This document shows positions 17,747 through 27,952 of a stretch of 64,000 bases of DNA, in pieces. Origin of the DNA: CAVTSA01 sp963737225 (GTDB taxonomy: Bacteria > Chloroflexota > Dormibacteria > Dormibacterales > Dormibacteraceae). Location: the NCBI GenBank assembly GCA_963737225.1, contig CAVTSA010000004.1:434001-498000 (forward strand). Reading direction: 5' to 3'. How positions within the stretch are numbered: position 1 is the stretch's first letter; the number at the start of each line of letters is the position of its first letter. The notes beneath the pieces were generated by a model, which saw only the letters and a list, made by a program, of their open reading frames with translations, was not told the origin of the DNA and did not search any database. Position numbers and translations under genes: made by a program.

Positions 17747-18697
17747 GTTTGTGCGCTCGACGATCCTTGCCGCGCCCTCCAGCAACGACGGCTCCAACCT
17801 GCCGAACGGGCTCGGGGAGAGGTTCAAGATGCCGTGGGTTGCGCCGGCCGCCGCGTACACACGGAGAGCGTCAGCTATCTCCTCCGGCGCCCCGACCAGC
17901 ATCCGTTCGCGTGCCGGCGCCGGCCGGCCCGCCGGCCCCGTGCGCGGAAGCAGCCGGTCGGCCCGATCGACGGCGACCTCCAGCTCGGTCCCCTCACCCG
18001 GCAGGGCCAAGAACCCCGCGCAGACCTCGACGTCGGACGAGCTCCGTCCGGTCTCCGCAAGCTGCTTGTGGAAGGCTTCCAGTTGAGATCGAAAGCCCGC
18101 TGGGTCTGGACCGTGCCAGGCGGTGATCCAGCCCGACGCAGAGGTCGCGGTCAGCCTCATCATGCGTGGGCCGAAGCCGGCGATCCAGATCGGCGGCGCG
18201 GGTTCGGTGGTCAGGGTGCTGGCGTCACCGAGGTGAACAAAGTCGTCGCGATAGGTCACGCGTTGCCCACCGAGCAGCTGGGGCAGAACCTTCAAGGTCG
18301 ACTCCAGGCGACCCACACGGCGCTCGAAGGGAAGGTCGAACGCCTCGTGTTCTCCGGGCTGGGAGCCGCAACCCAGGCCGAGTATGAACCGCCCCGGCAG
18401 TGCGTCGGCGAGGGCAGCTGTCTCACGACTGAGCTGGTTCAGGGGCCGGAAACCATTTGCCATCACGAGCACGCCAAGGGTGATCGACGAGGTCACCGCA
18501 GCGACGTAGGCAAGCGTGATGTTGGGATCGTGCGCTCCGACACGGACACCATCGCGTTCCAGCCAGTGGTGGTCCATGACCCAGGCCGAATGAAAGCCAA
18601 GTGCCTCAGCCCGGCGCGCGTACTCGGCGACCTCCCGGAGTGAGAGCGGCCGGCCCGATTCAAGATCGTAGGTCGGGATCGCGACGCCCAGTTTCAT
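17732..18697 (-). CDS. LLM class F420-dependent oxidoreductase
   Basis: Luciferase-like monooxygenase-fold enzyme of 321 residues, likely F420-dependent. Traits: MKLGVAIPTYDLE start, EALGFHSAWVMDHHW, ITLGVLVMANGFRPLNQLSR, RFILGLGCGSQPGEHEAF and PPIWIAGFGPRMMRLTA. ATG 18697 has GGAGAGGGG directly upstream; a start five codons earlier is less likely. The TGA lies within a perfect hairpin. It is convergent with the GH5 gene and divergent from the USP gene. The substrate is unknown. Confidence 0.9.
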   Translation of the reverse strand: MKLGVAIPTYDLESGRPLSLREVAEYARRAEALGFHSAWVMDHHWLERDGVRVGAHDPNITLAYVAAVTSSITLGVLVMANGFRPLNQLSRETAALADALPGRFILGLGCGSQPGEHEAFDLPFERRVGRLESTLKVLPQLLGGQRVTYRDDFVHLGDASTLTTEPAPPIWIAGFGPRMMRLTATSASGWITAWHGPDPAGFRSQLEAFHKQLAETGRSSSDVEVCAGFLALPGEGTELEVAVDRADRLLPRTGPAGRPAPARERMLVGAPEEIADALRVYAAAGATHGILNLSPSPFGRLEPSLLEGAARIVERTNPGFA

Positions 18698-19004
18698 ACC
18701 CCTCTCCTCCATGTCCGCTGACCGGCAGGCAACCGTGATCGATCGCAGGTCCCCCGGCCCGGCTCAGGTCTGCGAGCCCCTGGTGGGCGGCTCTACCTCC
18801 ACCGTAACTCGGCACGCCTCCCCCCCGCGGGGGGCACCTGCTTGGTGTCGTCCGCGGCGAAGCTGGTTTGCGATCTCGGCGCCGCTGCGCTGGGAAACCC
18901 AATGGGCGGCTATGGTGATGTGCGCCGGCCAAGGAAGGAGGTCGAGGGTCACTGCTGGCCGACCGAGTTGCTTGACATTGCCGATGGGAGTCGAGGTCTG
19001 GAAG
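18698..19004. other. Intergenic region between divergent LLM and USP genes
   Basis: This 307-base stretch shows no coding pattern. It holds the 14-bp palindrome CCCCCCGCGGGGGG (18821-18834) and a TTGACA (18972-18977) 28 bases before the USP start. No good -10 partner was seen at 17 bases. Confidence 0.35.
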
Positions 19005-19424
19005 ATGTACGACAAGGTGCTGGTGGCGATCGACGACGGGGAGCCCTCGAGTCGAGCCCTGGAGCAGGCCGGTGGCATAGCCGTCCTCTCCAAGGGATCG
19101 GTGCAGGTCCTCAACGTCCGCGAGCACGTGATCGGTCGCCGCGCCGGCGCCGAGTTTTACCTGAGTGAGGAGGAGGACGCCAAGACGCTGGTGGACCACG
19201 GCGTTGCGCAACTCCGCGATCGCGGAGTCGAGGCCTCAGGGGTGGTGGTGGGCGCACCTCAGGGTCGGGCGGCGGAAGCGATCTGGGAGCAAGCCGAAGC
19301 GATGGGCGCCGACCTGGTGGTCCTGGGGTCCCACGGCAGAACCGCGATCGGCAGCATCTTTTTGGGGAGCGTCGCCTACCACGTGATCCACCTCGCCCGG
19401 GGGCCGGTGCTCGTCGTCCGCTGA
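19005..19424 (+). CDS. Universal stress protein family protein
   Basis: UspA-fold nucleotide-binding protein of 139 residues: MYDKVLVAIDDGEPSSRALEQ at the start. The ATP-binding motif, family pattern G-2x-G-9x-G-S/T, appears as GSHGRTAIGSIFLGSVAYHV. The ending ARGPVLVVR is typical. ATG 19005 follows GAGGTCTGGAAG, giving a usual family N-terminus; the frame is open further upstream without similarity. It probably acts in stress survival. Confidence 0.9.
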   Translation: MYDKVLVAIDDGEPSSRALEQAGGIAVLSKGSVQVLNVREHVIGRRAGAEFYLSEEEDAKTLVDHGVAQLRDRGVEASGVVVGAPQGRAAEAIWEQAEAMGADLVVLGSHGRTAIGSIFLGSVAYHVIHLARGPVLVVR

Positions 19425-19604
19425 GAGGGTCTTCGACCCGACCTTCGCTCAGTGCGCCGGGAAAGGCCAGGAATACGGCGGCGTCACAGGCGACGATGAC
19501 GGCCGGTCGCCGGCCCATCACGAACCAGGGCGACGTCGTCGGGATCGAGGTGCGCGTCGTCTGGTCGCACCCGCGCCCGGTCGCCATCCGGGCAAGATGG
19601 CCGC

Positions 19605-19958
19605 ATGGAACGTGTGCTTGGAATCGGTGGATACTTCATCCGGGCCGCCGACCCGCGGTCTTTGGGCGCGTGGTATCGCGATTGCCTGGGGCTGGACGCC
19701 GATGAGAACGGCTTGTGGGCCCAGGAGGCCGGGCCGACGGTCTTCGCGACGTTCGAATCCGAGACCGACTACTTCGGGGCACGCTCGCAGCAAACCATGC
19801 TCAACTTCAGAGTCCGCGACCTGGATGCCATGCTCGCGCAGTTGCGCGCCAGAGGAGCCGACGTGGCCGGCGAGGCGCAGGACATGGAAGGTGTCGGTCG
19901 ATTCGGCTGGGTCACCGATCCCGAGGGCACTCGGATCGAGCTCTGGCAGCCCGCCTGA
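19605..19958 (+). CDS. VOC family protein (glyoxalase/bleomycin-resistance fold)
   Basis: Small protein of 117 residues with the paired beta-alpha-beta-beta-beta VOC modules: GIGGYFIRAADPRSLGAWYR, then LGLDADE. The second module has MLNFRVRDLDAMLAQLRARG and VTDPEGTRIELWQP, with Glu in the typical metal position. These are metal-dependent isomerases, dioxygenases or binding proteins; the function is unknown. It is convergent with the DadA-like gene, 12 bases apart. Confidence 0.88.
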   Translation: MERVLGIGGYFIRAADPRSLGAWYRDCLGLDADENGLWAQEAGPTVFATFESETDYFGARSQQTMLNFRVRDLDAMLAQLRARGADVAGEAQDMEGVGRFGWVTDPEGTRIELWQPA

Positions 19959-19970
19959 CCGAGGGCTCGA

Positions 19971-21140
19971 CTACTGATCCCCACGACGGCGTGCCGTGTC
20001 GACGTGAGGCACCACGGACGCACCGAACCGACCCGGCCGGAACGTCGAGAGGGGGCCGGCGAGACCGTCCATCAGGATCTCCTGAGCCGCGAGACGGCCC
20101 AGCAGCGGTCCCAACGTGATCCCACTGTGGGTCGCGATCGCGTAGAGGTGACCCGGGTCGCCAAGCCAGCCGCAGATCGTTTGGCCGTCGGCCGGAAGCG
20201 CCCGCTGGCCGACGCGGATCTGTTCGATGCGGGCGTACTCCCCGCCCACCAGGGTCCTCGCCAGGCCGTCGCGCAGACGCCCGGCGACCGGGTCCTCAGG
20301 CCGGGGTGGCCGCGCCGGGTCGGCAGCCGAGTCCAGCGGTAGATGCTGCAGGACCAGCCGTCCGCCCCCATCCGGGCGGACGGTGACAGTTGGCGCCGTC
20401 ACGATGCCCCGCAACCGAGCGACCAGGGGGGCGGTCCAGGCCAGGAACCCGACGGTCGCCGAGCCGGCCGCGTCCGGGTCGGCGAGGGGGACTCGATAGC
20501 CGGCCAAGGCGAGCAGTCCGGTCGACCAGCGGCCGACGCAGCTCACGGCCACGTCCACCTCCTCCACCAGCCCACCCTCCAAACCGATCCGTGCACCGCG
20601 CGGCGTCGGTTCGATCGTCTGCACGGCGGCCGGCGTGCGCAACACCGCTCCACGATCCCTGGCCTCACCCAGCAACCGGCCCAGCAGCACGGCGGGCAGG
20701 ACATAACCCTCCTCGGGGAACGAGGCAACCTCGGGGACGCCGGCGGGAATCCGCAGGTCCGGCTCGAGCCCGACGGCCTCCTCCCGGGTGATCCAGCGGC
20801 TCGGGTAGCCCCAGGCGTCGAGACTCGCGACGCGGCCGGCGAGGTCTGCGGCGTGCTCAGCCTCCTCGGCCCACTCGAGCCGTCCCGTTCGGTGGAACCA
20901 CCGAGGACCGGTGGCGGACAAGCCCTGGAGCTCTCGGTGCGCGGCCATGCCGAGCACGTTCAGATCGTGGTAGGCGCGGGGCTGCTTGTCCGACGAGTTG
21001 ACCCACGCGAAGCTCGTGGTGGAGGTGCCCGCGCCAGGGTGTCGCGCCTCGTAGACGGTCACTCGCGCGCCGCGCCTGCTCAACTCACACGCGACTGCGC
21101 AACCGAGGCTCCCGGCACCGATGACTGCGATGTGCGGCAA
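19971..21140 (-). CDS. DadA-like FAD-dependent amino acid oxidase
   Basis: Flavoenzyme of 389 residues of the D-amino-acid/glycine oxidase family. The N-terminal FAD motif is IAVIGAGSLGCAVACELSRR, followed by VTVYEARHPGAGTSTTSFAW. The C-terminal FAD contact region is CGWLGDPGHLYAIATHSGIT. It most likely oxidises a D-amino or secondary amino acid to the keto or imino acid. The only plausible start is TTG 21140, with no in-frame ATG upstream. It is divergent from the gamma-glutamyltransferase operon, which contains a second paralogue at 23036, so both probably serve amino-acid catabolism. Confidence 0.85.
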   Translation of the reverse strand: MPHIAVIGAGSLGCAVACELSRRGARVTVYEARHPGAGTSTTSFAWVNSSDKQPRAYHDLNVLGMAAHRELQGLSATGPRWFHRTGRLEWAEEAEHAADLAGRVASLDAWGYPSRWITREEAVGLEPDLRIPAGVPEVASFPEEGYVLPAVLLGRLLGEARDRGAVLRTPAAVQTIEPTPRGARIGLEGGLVEEVDVAVSCVGRWSTGLLALAGYRVPLADPDAAGSATVGFLAWTAPLVARLRGIVTAPTVTVRPDGGGRLVLQHLPLDSAADPARPPRPEDPVAGRLRDGLARTLVGGEYARIEQIRVGQRALPADGQTICGWLGDPGHLYAIATHSGITLGPLLGRLAAQEILMDGLAGPLSTFRPGRFGASVVPHVDTARRRGDQ

Positions 21141-21249
21141 GGCATCAAAGTACGTCGCGCGCGATGAGCGGTGGGAGGTATTGATAGGTCAAAGTGAGAT
21201 ATGATCATGCAAATATCGAGCCGGCTGATCAAGAGGGAGGAGGTTTCGC

Positions 21250-22995
21250 ATGACGGACGGACTGTGGGTGCCGACCAGCACCCGGCCGCTGCTGATGGGA
21301 ACCCGCCACCTGGTGTCCGCCGGCCATTACCTGGCGGCGGAGGCCGGCAACCGCATCCTCTCCGACGGGGGCAACGCGATCGACGCCGGGGTGGCGGCGG
21401 GGGTCTGTATCAACGTGGTGCAGTGCGACCTCACGAACATCGGTGGGGTGGCGCCGATCGTCGTCCACCAGGCCTCGACCGGCCGGGTGGAGACGATCAG
21501 CGGGCTGGGCTGGTGGCCCCGGCGGACCGACGTCGACCTCATCCGCCGTGAAGGTCGGGGTCGCCTTCTGGGTGGAGCCCGCAACTCCGTCGTGCCATCC
21601 GCGATGGACGCCTGGCTGACCGCGCTCGAGCGCTACGGAACGCGACCTCTGAGCGCGGTCCTTGCGCCCGCCATCGAGATTGCCCGCGAAGGGTTCGCGA
21701 TGCACCCCGTCATGCATGACACCCTGAGCTCGGGTCTGGGGCACGGGCTGGCCGAGGACCCCTCGATGGCGAAGGCCTTTTTCCGCGACGGAGCGCTGCT
21801 CCCGGTGGGCGCGCTGGTTCGGCTCCCCGAGCTCGCTCATACGCTGGAGCTGCTGGTCGAGGCCGAACACGGCGCTTCTGACCGCGAGCAGGGGATCCGC
21901 GCGGCGCGAGAGCGCTTCTACCTCGGCGACATTGCCGAGGCGATTGCGAAGACCGCCGCCGCTCACGGTGCCTGGCTCGCGCTCGACGATCTCGCGGAGT
22001 TTCGAGTCGAAGTGGAGCCCGCGCTCCGCACCACCTACCGAGGGGTCGAGGTTTTCGGCTGCGGACCCTGGTGTCAGGGACCGGTCGCCCTGGAGGCGCT
22101 GACCATCCTGGACGGGTACGACCTGGGCAGCCTCGAGCCGAATGGGGCCGACCTCCTCCACCTCGTCCTGGAGGCGCTCAAGGCGGCCTTCAGCGACCGC
22201 GACCGCTACGTCGCAGATCCGCGGTTCGTGGAGGTGCCGATGGACGGACTGCTCTCGGCCGGATACGCGGCGCGCTGGCGGGAGCGCATCGATCCGCGCC
22301 GAGCGAGCCCCGGGATGCCCGAACCCGGGGACCCCTGGCCCTTCTCCCAGGTTCCCCACACCCGCCCCGACACCTGGCGGTTCCCGGAGCCCGTCCCCGG
22401 GACCCCGCCTCCCGACACCAGCTACCTGTGCGTCGTCGACAGCCAGGGAAACGCCTTCAGCGCCACCCCCAGCGACGGGATCGGGCATGCACCGATCGTG
22501 GAAGGACACGGCTTCGCGATCTCGGAGCGCGGCGGGCAGTCGTGGGCGGACGCCTGGCACCCGGCGTCGGTCGAGCCGAAGAAGCGGCCACGCCTCACCC
22601 CGGCCCCGGGCCTGGTTCGGTTTCCCGACGGGCGTGTCATGCCCTACGGCACGCCCGGAAACGACGTCCAGCCGCAGGCCATGGTCCAGTTCCTGATCAA
22701 CCTGCTCGACCACGGAATGAACCTGCAGCAGGCGGTGGAGGCCCCGCGACTCGCCACCTACAGCTACCCCGCCTCCTCGGATCCGCATCCGTACCGGCCG
22801 GGGCTGGCGCGCGTCGAAGGGCGGATTCCACAGGCGACGATCGAAGACCTGAGCGGCCGCGGCCACCGGATCGAGGTCTGGCCCGATTGGATCGGGGTCG
22901 CCGGCTCGCTGGGGGCCGTCATGCAGAGCGAGGAACGGCCCGTCCTCCATGGTGCCGCCGACCCCCGCCGTACGGCCTATGTCATCGGTCGCTGA
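21250..22995 (+). CDS. Gamma-glutamyltransferase family protein
   Basis: Ntn-hydrolase of 581 residues. The large domain starts HLVSAGHYLAAEAGNRILSD followed by GGNAIDAGVAA. The autoprocessing nucleophile is Thr 390 in PPPDTSYLCVVD. The small domain continues with NAFSATPSDG and ends VAGSLGAVMQSEERPVL. The family cleaves gamma-glutamyl amides such as glutathione or hydrolyses cephalosporin-like amides. No signal peptide is seen, so it may act in the cytosol. A strong ribosome site (GGGAGGAGG) precedes ATG 21250. It opens a plus-strand operon with a DadA-like oxidase, a peptide-binding protein and a GntR regulator, which points to use of gamma-glutamyl compounds or other amides. Confidence 0.9.
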   Translation: MTDGLWVPTSTRPLLMGTRHLVSAGHYLAAEAGNRILSDGGNAIDAGVAAGVCINVVQCDLTNIGGVAPIVVHQASTGRVETISGLGWWPRRTDVDLIRREGRGRLLGGARNSVVPSAMDAWLTALERYGTRPLSAVLAPAIEIAREGFAMHPVMHDTLSSGLGHGLAEDPSMAKAFFRDGALLPVGALVRLPELAHTLELLVEAEHGASDREQGIRAARERFYLGDIAEAIAKTAAAHGAWLALDDLAEFRVEVEPALRTTYRGVEVFGCGPWCQGPVALEALTILDGYDLGSLEPNGADLLHLVLEALKAAFSDRDRYVADPRFVEVPMDGLLSAGYAARWRERIDPRRASPGMPEPGDPWPFSQVPHTRPDTWRFPEPVPGTPPPDTSYLCVVDSQGNAFSATPSDGIGHAPIVEGHGFAISERGGQSWADAWHPASVEPKKRPRLTPAPGLVRFPDGRVMPYGTPGNDVQPQAMVQFLINLLDHGMNLQQAVEAPRLATYSYPASSDPHPYRPGLARVEGRIPQATIEDLSGRGHRIEVWPDWIGVAGSLGAVMQSEERPVLHGAADPRRTAYVIGR

Positions 22996-23035
22996 ACCAG
23001 GGCACCAGGTCGAGACAGCAAGGAGAGCATCGCGA

Positions 23036-24164
23036 GTGGAGAAGATCGTCGTCGTCGGGGGAGGCATCGTCGGTGCCAGCGCCGCCTACGAGCTGGCCTG
23101 CCGTGGCGTCGGGGTGACGCTCGTCGATCGTGAGGACCAGGGATACGCGACCCAGGCGGGCGCGGGCATCGTCTCCGGGGTCACCGCCCGGGAGAGCCGG
23201 GCTGCGTACGCGGCCTTGACCCATCCCGCGCTGGCGCACTACCCGGGCCTGGTGTCGCGGATGGCCGAAGACGGTGTGGCCGACAGCGGTTTCAGCTGGA
23301 CCCACGGCCTCCTGGTCGCCCAGCCGGACGAGCAGGAGTCCCTGCGGGGGGCGTTCAAGCGGGTGGTGGACGAGTGGAGCGGCGACCCGAAGCGCGCCGG
23401 ATCGTTCGAGCTCCTGGCTCCGGGCGACCCCCGCCGCCTGTTTCCGGCGATCGACGAGCGCCTCTCGGCGATCCACATCCGGCACGCAGCCCGCGTCGAC
23501 GGCCGGGCATTCCGGGCCGGGCTCCGGACCGCGCTGCGAAGCCGGGGCGGGGAAGTGGTCAGCGGCGACGCGACGCTGCTCATCGAGAAGGGGCGCGCGC
23601 GGGGCGTTCAGGTCGGCGAGACGCGGATTTGGGGGGACGCGGTCGTGCTCTGTACCGGCGCCTGGGCGCCGGAGCTGGTCCGCGAGCAGCTGCCGCACCT
23701 CGGGGTCGCTCCCCAGCGAGGCCAGATCATCCATCTTGCCGTGCCCGGCCAGGAGCCCGGCGGGTGGCCCTTCATCGTCGGGTATCACAGCCACTACCTG
23801 TTGCCGTTCGCGGACCGGGTGGTGGTGGGTGCGACCCGGGAAACCGGCGCTGGGTTCGATTACCGGTTTACCGCGGCCGGGGTCGCGCGAGGTGCTGTCG
23901 GAGGCCCTTCGCATCGCGCCGGGCCTGGAGACGGCGACGGTGCGCGAGATGCGAATCGGTTTCCGGCCGCTGAGCGACGACCTGCTGCCCGTCCTGGGAC
24001 CCGTGCCAGGGATAGAGGGGCTGGTGCTGGCGACCGGTACCGGGCCTTCGGGCCTCACCATCGGCCCCTTCTGCGGCGCCGTCGCCGCCGGGCTCGCGCT
24101 CGGCGAGCGGCCGCCGCTCGACCTCTCTCCCTACGCCCCTGCCCGGGTCGCGGCGGCCGCCTGA
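23036..24164 (+). CDS. DadA-like FAD-dependent oxidoreductase, frameshifted
   Basis: Second D-amino-acid/glycine oxidase-like flavoenzyme, about 375 residues when repaired. It starts at GTG 23036 after AAGGAG, with FAD motif KIVVVGGGIVGASAAYELAC. The frame shifts in a GGGG run near 23879-23885. Before it the product reads GFDYRFTAAG; after it SREVLSEALRIAPGLETATV, then MRIGFRPLSDDLLPVLGPVP and TGTGPSGLTIGPF, the family's normal end. One extra G explains everything. The gene follows the GGT by 40 bases and precedes the solute-binding protein, so it is likely part of an uptake-and-oxidation operon. Confidence 0.8.
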
Positions 24165-24211
24165 GGCGGGAGGGCGATCAGCAGCGTGCCGCGTAGCGAG
24201 GAGGAGGAGCT

Positions 24212-25922
24212 ATGACCAGCAGCAGTCGAGGTTCGCGGCCAGGTGGAGAGATCAACCGGCGCGAGTTCCTGAGCCGGAGCGGAAAGAGCCTCGCCGGCCT
24301 GGCACTCGCCGCGCCGGTGGTTGGCCTGCCGATCAACGCGGCCCGCGGATTGCGCGCGCCCGCGATCAGCGCGGGCGGACCGAGGCGAGGTGGCCATCTC
24401 GTCTACGGCATGGCCGACATCACCGGCCTCAATCCCGTGATCCTTCACGACACCACCTCGGAAAGCATGGCGCGATTGCTCTTCGATCCTCTGGTCCAGG
24501 TCGACAACGAGCAGAATCCGGTGCCTCTCCTGGCCCGCGCGGCGCCGGCGATTTCGGCCGACGGGCTCACGTACACCTTCAAGCTTCGCCCTGGAATCAA
24601 ATGGTCCGACGGCAATCCGCTCACCACTGACGATGTCGTGTGGACGTGGCAGCTCATATTCGAACCGCAATATGCAGCGATCGCCTACGAGTATCGCGGA
24701 CAGGCCGAAGAGACGATCGACAGTGTGAGCGCGCCCGACGCAGAGACGTTCGAGGTCAAGACGAAGCAGGTTTATGCGCCGTTCTTGATCACCTTCGGCA
24801 CCCTTCCCATCCTTCCCAAACACGTGCTGGAGTCGGTGCCGGTCTCACAGTTCAACACGATGCCGTTCAACAGTGCTCCCGACGGTGACATCTGGCCAGT
24901 TCAAGTTCGTGAGCTGGCAGCAAGGCTCCGCGCTCACCCTGGAGCGCAACGAATCCTACTATCGAGGTGCTCCGTACCTCGAGGGACTCGTCAACCGGGT
25001 CACGGCCGGCGATGCATCCGAGTCGCTGCGCACCGGCGAGGTCGACGTCTCCGATCTCCTCAGCCCGGCCGACATCAGTGCCTTCCAGGGGACTGAGGTA
25101 AACGTCGACGTGGCGTCGGAAGACGAGATGCTCTACATGCGTCCGAACCTCGATCCGACGAAGCCCGGATACCAGCTGTTCGGAGACGTCCGGGTCCGGC
25201 AGGCACTGATGTGGGCTCTGAATCGGAGTGCGATCGCGCAGGGCATCTTCCTCGATCGCACCGCCGTCGCCGCGCAATCGATATGGGCGAGCGGATGGGC
25301 GTACAGCCCTGACGTCACCCCGAAGTACACCCATGACACGTCGAAGGCGGCTTCGCTGCTCGACGCGGCGGGATGGACGAAGGGAGCCGGGGGCGTGCGG
25401 GAGAAGGACGGGACTCAGCTCAAGTTCACCTGCATCGTGCCGGCGACAGAGGCCTCCTGGGTGCAGATGGTGGAGGCGATTCAGCAGCAGTGGGCAGCGA
25501 TCGGCGTCCAGATGTCGATCGAGAGCGTGCAGGGCACAACGTGGATCACGCAGCTCGAGGACACGCGCGAATTCGAGATGATCGTCGACGAGAAGGCGTT
25601 TGGACTGTACGATCCCGACCCTTCGGTCATCCTCTCGTCTGCCGCCGCCGCCGTGGGCGGGGAGAACGCAGGGGACTACAAGAACGCTCACGTGGACGAC
25701 CTGCTGAACCAGGCTCTCCAGACCGTCAACCGAACCAAGCGCAAGCAGATCTACACCGAGCTGGCCGGCTACGTGATGGAACAGCTTCCCCTGCTCCCGG
25801 TGGTTTCGATCAATAACATCTGGGGGGTCAATCAGCGTGTCCACGGCCTGAACCTCGGGCCCACCACCCAGTTCCAGAACTGGTACTGGATGAAGGACGT
25901 CTGGGTCTCCAGCGGTCAATGA
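24212..25922 (+). CDS. ABC transporter substrate-binding protein, family 5 (peptide), frameshifted
   Basis: Extracellular solute-binding protein of about 569 residues when repaired. A twin-arginine signal lies in the first 45 residues (INRREFLSRSG, then LAGLALAAPVVGL). SBP_bac_5 features: FKLRPGIKWSDGNPLTTDDV, later VRQALMWALNRSAIAQ and the end LNLGPTTQFQNWYWM. The frame shifts near 24885-24889: ...FNSAPDG must continue as TSGQFKFVSW, so one base is extra. No permease or ATPase gene is in the window, so the protein must use transporter parts encoded elsewhere. GAGGAGGAG precedes ATG 24212. Confidence 0.85.
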
Positions 25923-25953
25923 TCGGCGGCCGCGGAGGCCTGCGCTAGGTAGG

Positions 25954-26668
25954 ATGATCGCGCTCATGACCCAGGCCGCCTACGCGCTGATCCGGGAGGA
26001 GGTTCGAACGCAGATCCTGTCGGGAGCGCTGCCGCCCGGTGCGCAGGTCCCCACCGAGGCGGAGCTGCAGACCACCTACCGGGTCAGCCGCGTCACGGCG
26101 CAGCAGGCGCTGCGGGATCTGGCGCGAGAGGGTCTGATCATCCGACATCGGGGACGGGGCAGCTACGTGGCCGAGTGGCAGCGCGAGCAGAACCTGCTGC
26201 GGATGATCAACTTCCTGGGCAGCGGGCCGGAGCTGCCGGGTGGACACCAGGTGCTGTCTGCTCGAGTGGTACCGGCCGGCGACCTCGACCTGGGTCGCGT
26301 CGAGGCGGATCCGTCAGAGCCCGTCTTCGATCTCGAGCGCAGCAAGGGAGAGGTCGGCAACCTGGTGGCGCTGGAACGCACACACGTTCCCTTTCGCCTC
26401 GCACCCCATCTGCTGGGCGAGCCGCTGGAGACGTTCACCACGTACGACTATCTGCGCCGGCAGGGCGCCGCGCTGGCACGGGCCCGCATGTACGTCCGGC
26501 CACACCGGCTGACCGAGCGCGAGGCCGAGCGTCCTCGGTGCTGAAGCCGGGTCGGCCTGCTTCGCGTGGGAGCGCATCACCTACCTGGAGGATCACCGCT
26601 GGGCGGAGGTGGCGCGCTACACCGTCCTCGCGACCGCGATCGACTTCTTCGTCGAATATCAACTCTGA
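25954..26668 (+). CDS. GntR family regulator, HutC/UTRA type, frameshifted
   Basis: Regulator of about 237 residues when repaired. The winged helix is at the N-terminus (PPGAQVPTEAELQTTYRVSR, then VTAQQALRDLAREGLI). The UTRA ligand domain begins near residue 80. The frame shifts near 26530: ...LTEREAE must continue as VLGAEAGSACFAWERITYLE and ends ATAIDFFVEYQL, typical for UTRA; as written it stops early at 26544 (one extra base). It ends the GGT-DadA-SBP operon, so it probably senses an amino-acid or peptide-derived ligand and represses that operon. ATG 25966 is an alternative start. Confidence 0.8.
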
Positions 26669-26740
26669 AGGCGGGTCAGGTCGCGGGGATCATCCCCGCT
26701 CAGGCATTGAAGCTGCGACGCTGACTCGTGACCCCTGCCT

Positions 26741-27910
26741 TCACACAAAGATTCGCTCAACGCTCCCGCGGATCAGCACGCCCAATCCGGCCGGCATCCT
26801 CAGGTTCTGGTGCGTGAACACCTCCTCACTCGTTATGGACGAGCCCTGCTGCTCACCCACGATCACCACCTCGTCCCCAGCGCGGGCCTCTGCGAGACCG
26901 GTGAGGTCGATCCGTGCGTGTTCCAGGGATAAGCCGAGGAGCCCCTTGCGCCTGCCCCGGACGAGCACCTCCCCGCAGTTGACGTCTCCAAGGCCGTCCC
27001 CCAGCCCCATCGGTATCACCCCCACTCTGGTCACGTCTCGCGCCGAAAAGTCCAGCTCTTCGATGAACTCCTCGCGCCGCAGGTCTTTGACTTGAATGAG
27101 CCTGGACTTCAGAGACCGAAATGCCGGCCGTAGATCCAGTGTCGCTCCCGCCGGGACCTCAGGGACGATGCCGTAGATCAAGCGACCGGTGTCTACCGCG
27201 TTGAGGTTCATCGATCGGGTGAGTCGAACCAGGGGGCTGCTCGCCGCCATCATGGTCGGTAGAACGATCCCTTCCGACCTCAGCTCTTGCAGCACCTGAG
27301 AGAACCGATCGAACTGCCAGGAGACATAGTCTGAAACGGGAGAGTGGTCACCGCCCTCGCATGTCCCTTCGACTCGAAGGTGTGCATAAACCCCCAGCAC
27401 TCGCAGCTTCGGCAGCCGAAGGATCTCACGGATGGTGGTCGCTGCCTCGTCCGCGGGTATCCCCAGTCGTTCCAGCCCGACGTCAACCTCCACGAAGACC
27501 CGAATCGACTCCCTGGCAAGCCGAGAGTGCGTGCGTGCCGAGTCCAGGTCGACAACGGTCGCGGTCAGCTCGTATCGCTCCGCCAATTCCACCAACGCGG
27601 GATCGCCGAGGGTGCCGCCGTAGAGGAGAATCGGAGCCTCGACGCCGGCCTGGCGCAATGCAATGGCGTCGCTGACGTGGACCAGGGCCAGGGCGTCGGC
27701 TCCGCCGGCCAGCGCAGTACCGGCGACCTCCACCACGCCGAGGCCGTACGCATTCCCCTTGACGACGGCGAACAGCTGCACGTCGGGGCCGATGCCGCGA
27801 CGCACCTCGCGAACGTTGTGGGCGATGGCTCCCAGATCGACTTCCAGCCGATTGAGGCCGGGGTGCCGCATGGCGCTCGGTGGCTTCACCACCTTCGATT
27901 GTTCGGTCAC
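26741..27910 (-). CDS. Alanine racemase homologue lacking the usual second catalytic Tyr
   Basis: Fold-type III PLP enzyme of 389 residues. The PLP lysine is K51 in AVVKGNAYGLG. The barrel regions VFVEVDVGLERLGIP and NAVDTGRLIYGIVP and the C-terminal beta domain are present. In canonical alanine racemase a Tyr of the second subunit (VSYGATY region) is the other acid/base. The corresponding stretch here reads FIEELDFSARDVTRVG, and the following IGYADG is MGLGDG, so both Tyr are gone. The enzyme may racemise another amino acid or act differently. It is the last gene of the unit running from 34989, with a peptidase just upstream. Confidence 0.8.
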   Translation of the reverse strand: MTEQSKVVKPPSAMRHPGLNRLEVDLGAIAHNVREVRRGIGPDVQLFAVVKGNAYGLGVVEVAGTALAGGADALALVHVSDAIALRQAGVEAPILLYGGTLGDPALVELAERYELTATVVDLDSARTHSRLARESIRVFVEVDVGLERLGIPADEAATTIREILRLPKLRVLGVYAHLRVEGTCEGGDHSPVSDYVSWQFDRFSQVLQELRSEGIVLPTMMAASSPLVRLTRSMNLNAVDTGRLIYGIVPEVPAGATLDLRPAFRSLKSRLIQVKDLRREEFIEELDFSARDVTRVGVIPMGLGDGLGDVNCGEVLVRGRRKGLLGLSLEHARIDLTGLAEARAGDEVVIVGEQQGSSITSEEVFTHQNLRMPAGLGVLIRGSVERIFV

Positions 27911-27952
27911 CTCACCCTTTGCAACGGCCTTGCGAACCGCCAGTCAAGCCGC

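Noticed and set aside
17530..17750. CRISPR array or attachment site
   Set aside because: Repeats are palindromic, few and irregularly spaced; no cas genes, integrase or tRNA nearby.
21181..21205. Sigma-70 promoter TTGATA/TATGAT before the GGT gene
   Set aside because: The hexamers are only 13 bases apart, too close for a normal promoter; the -10-like element alone is not enough.
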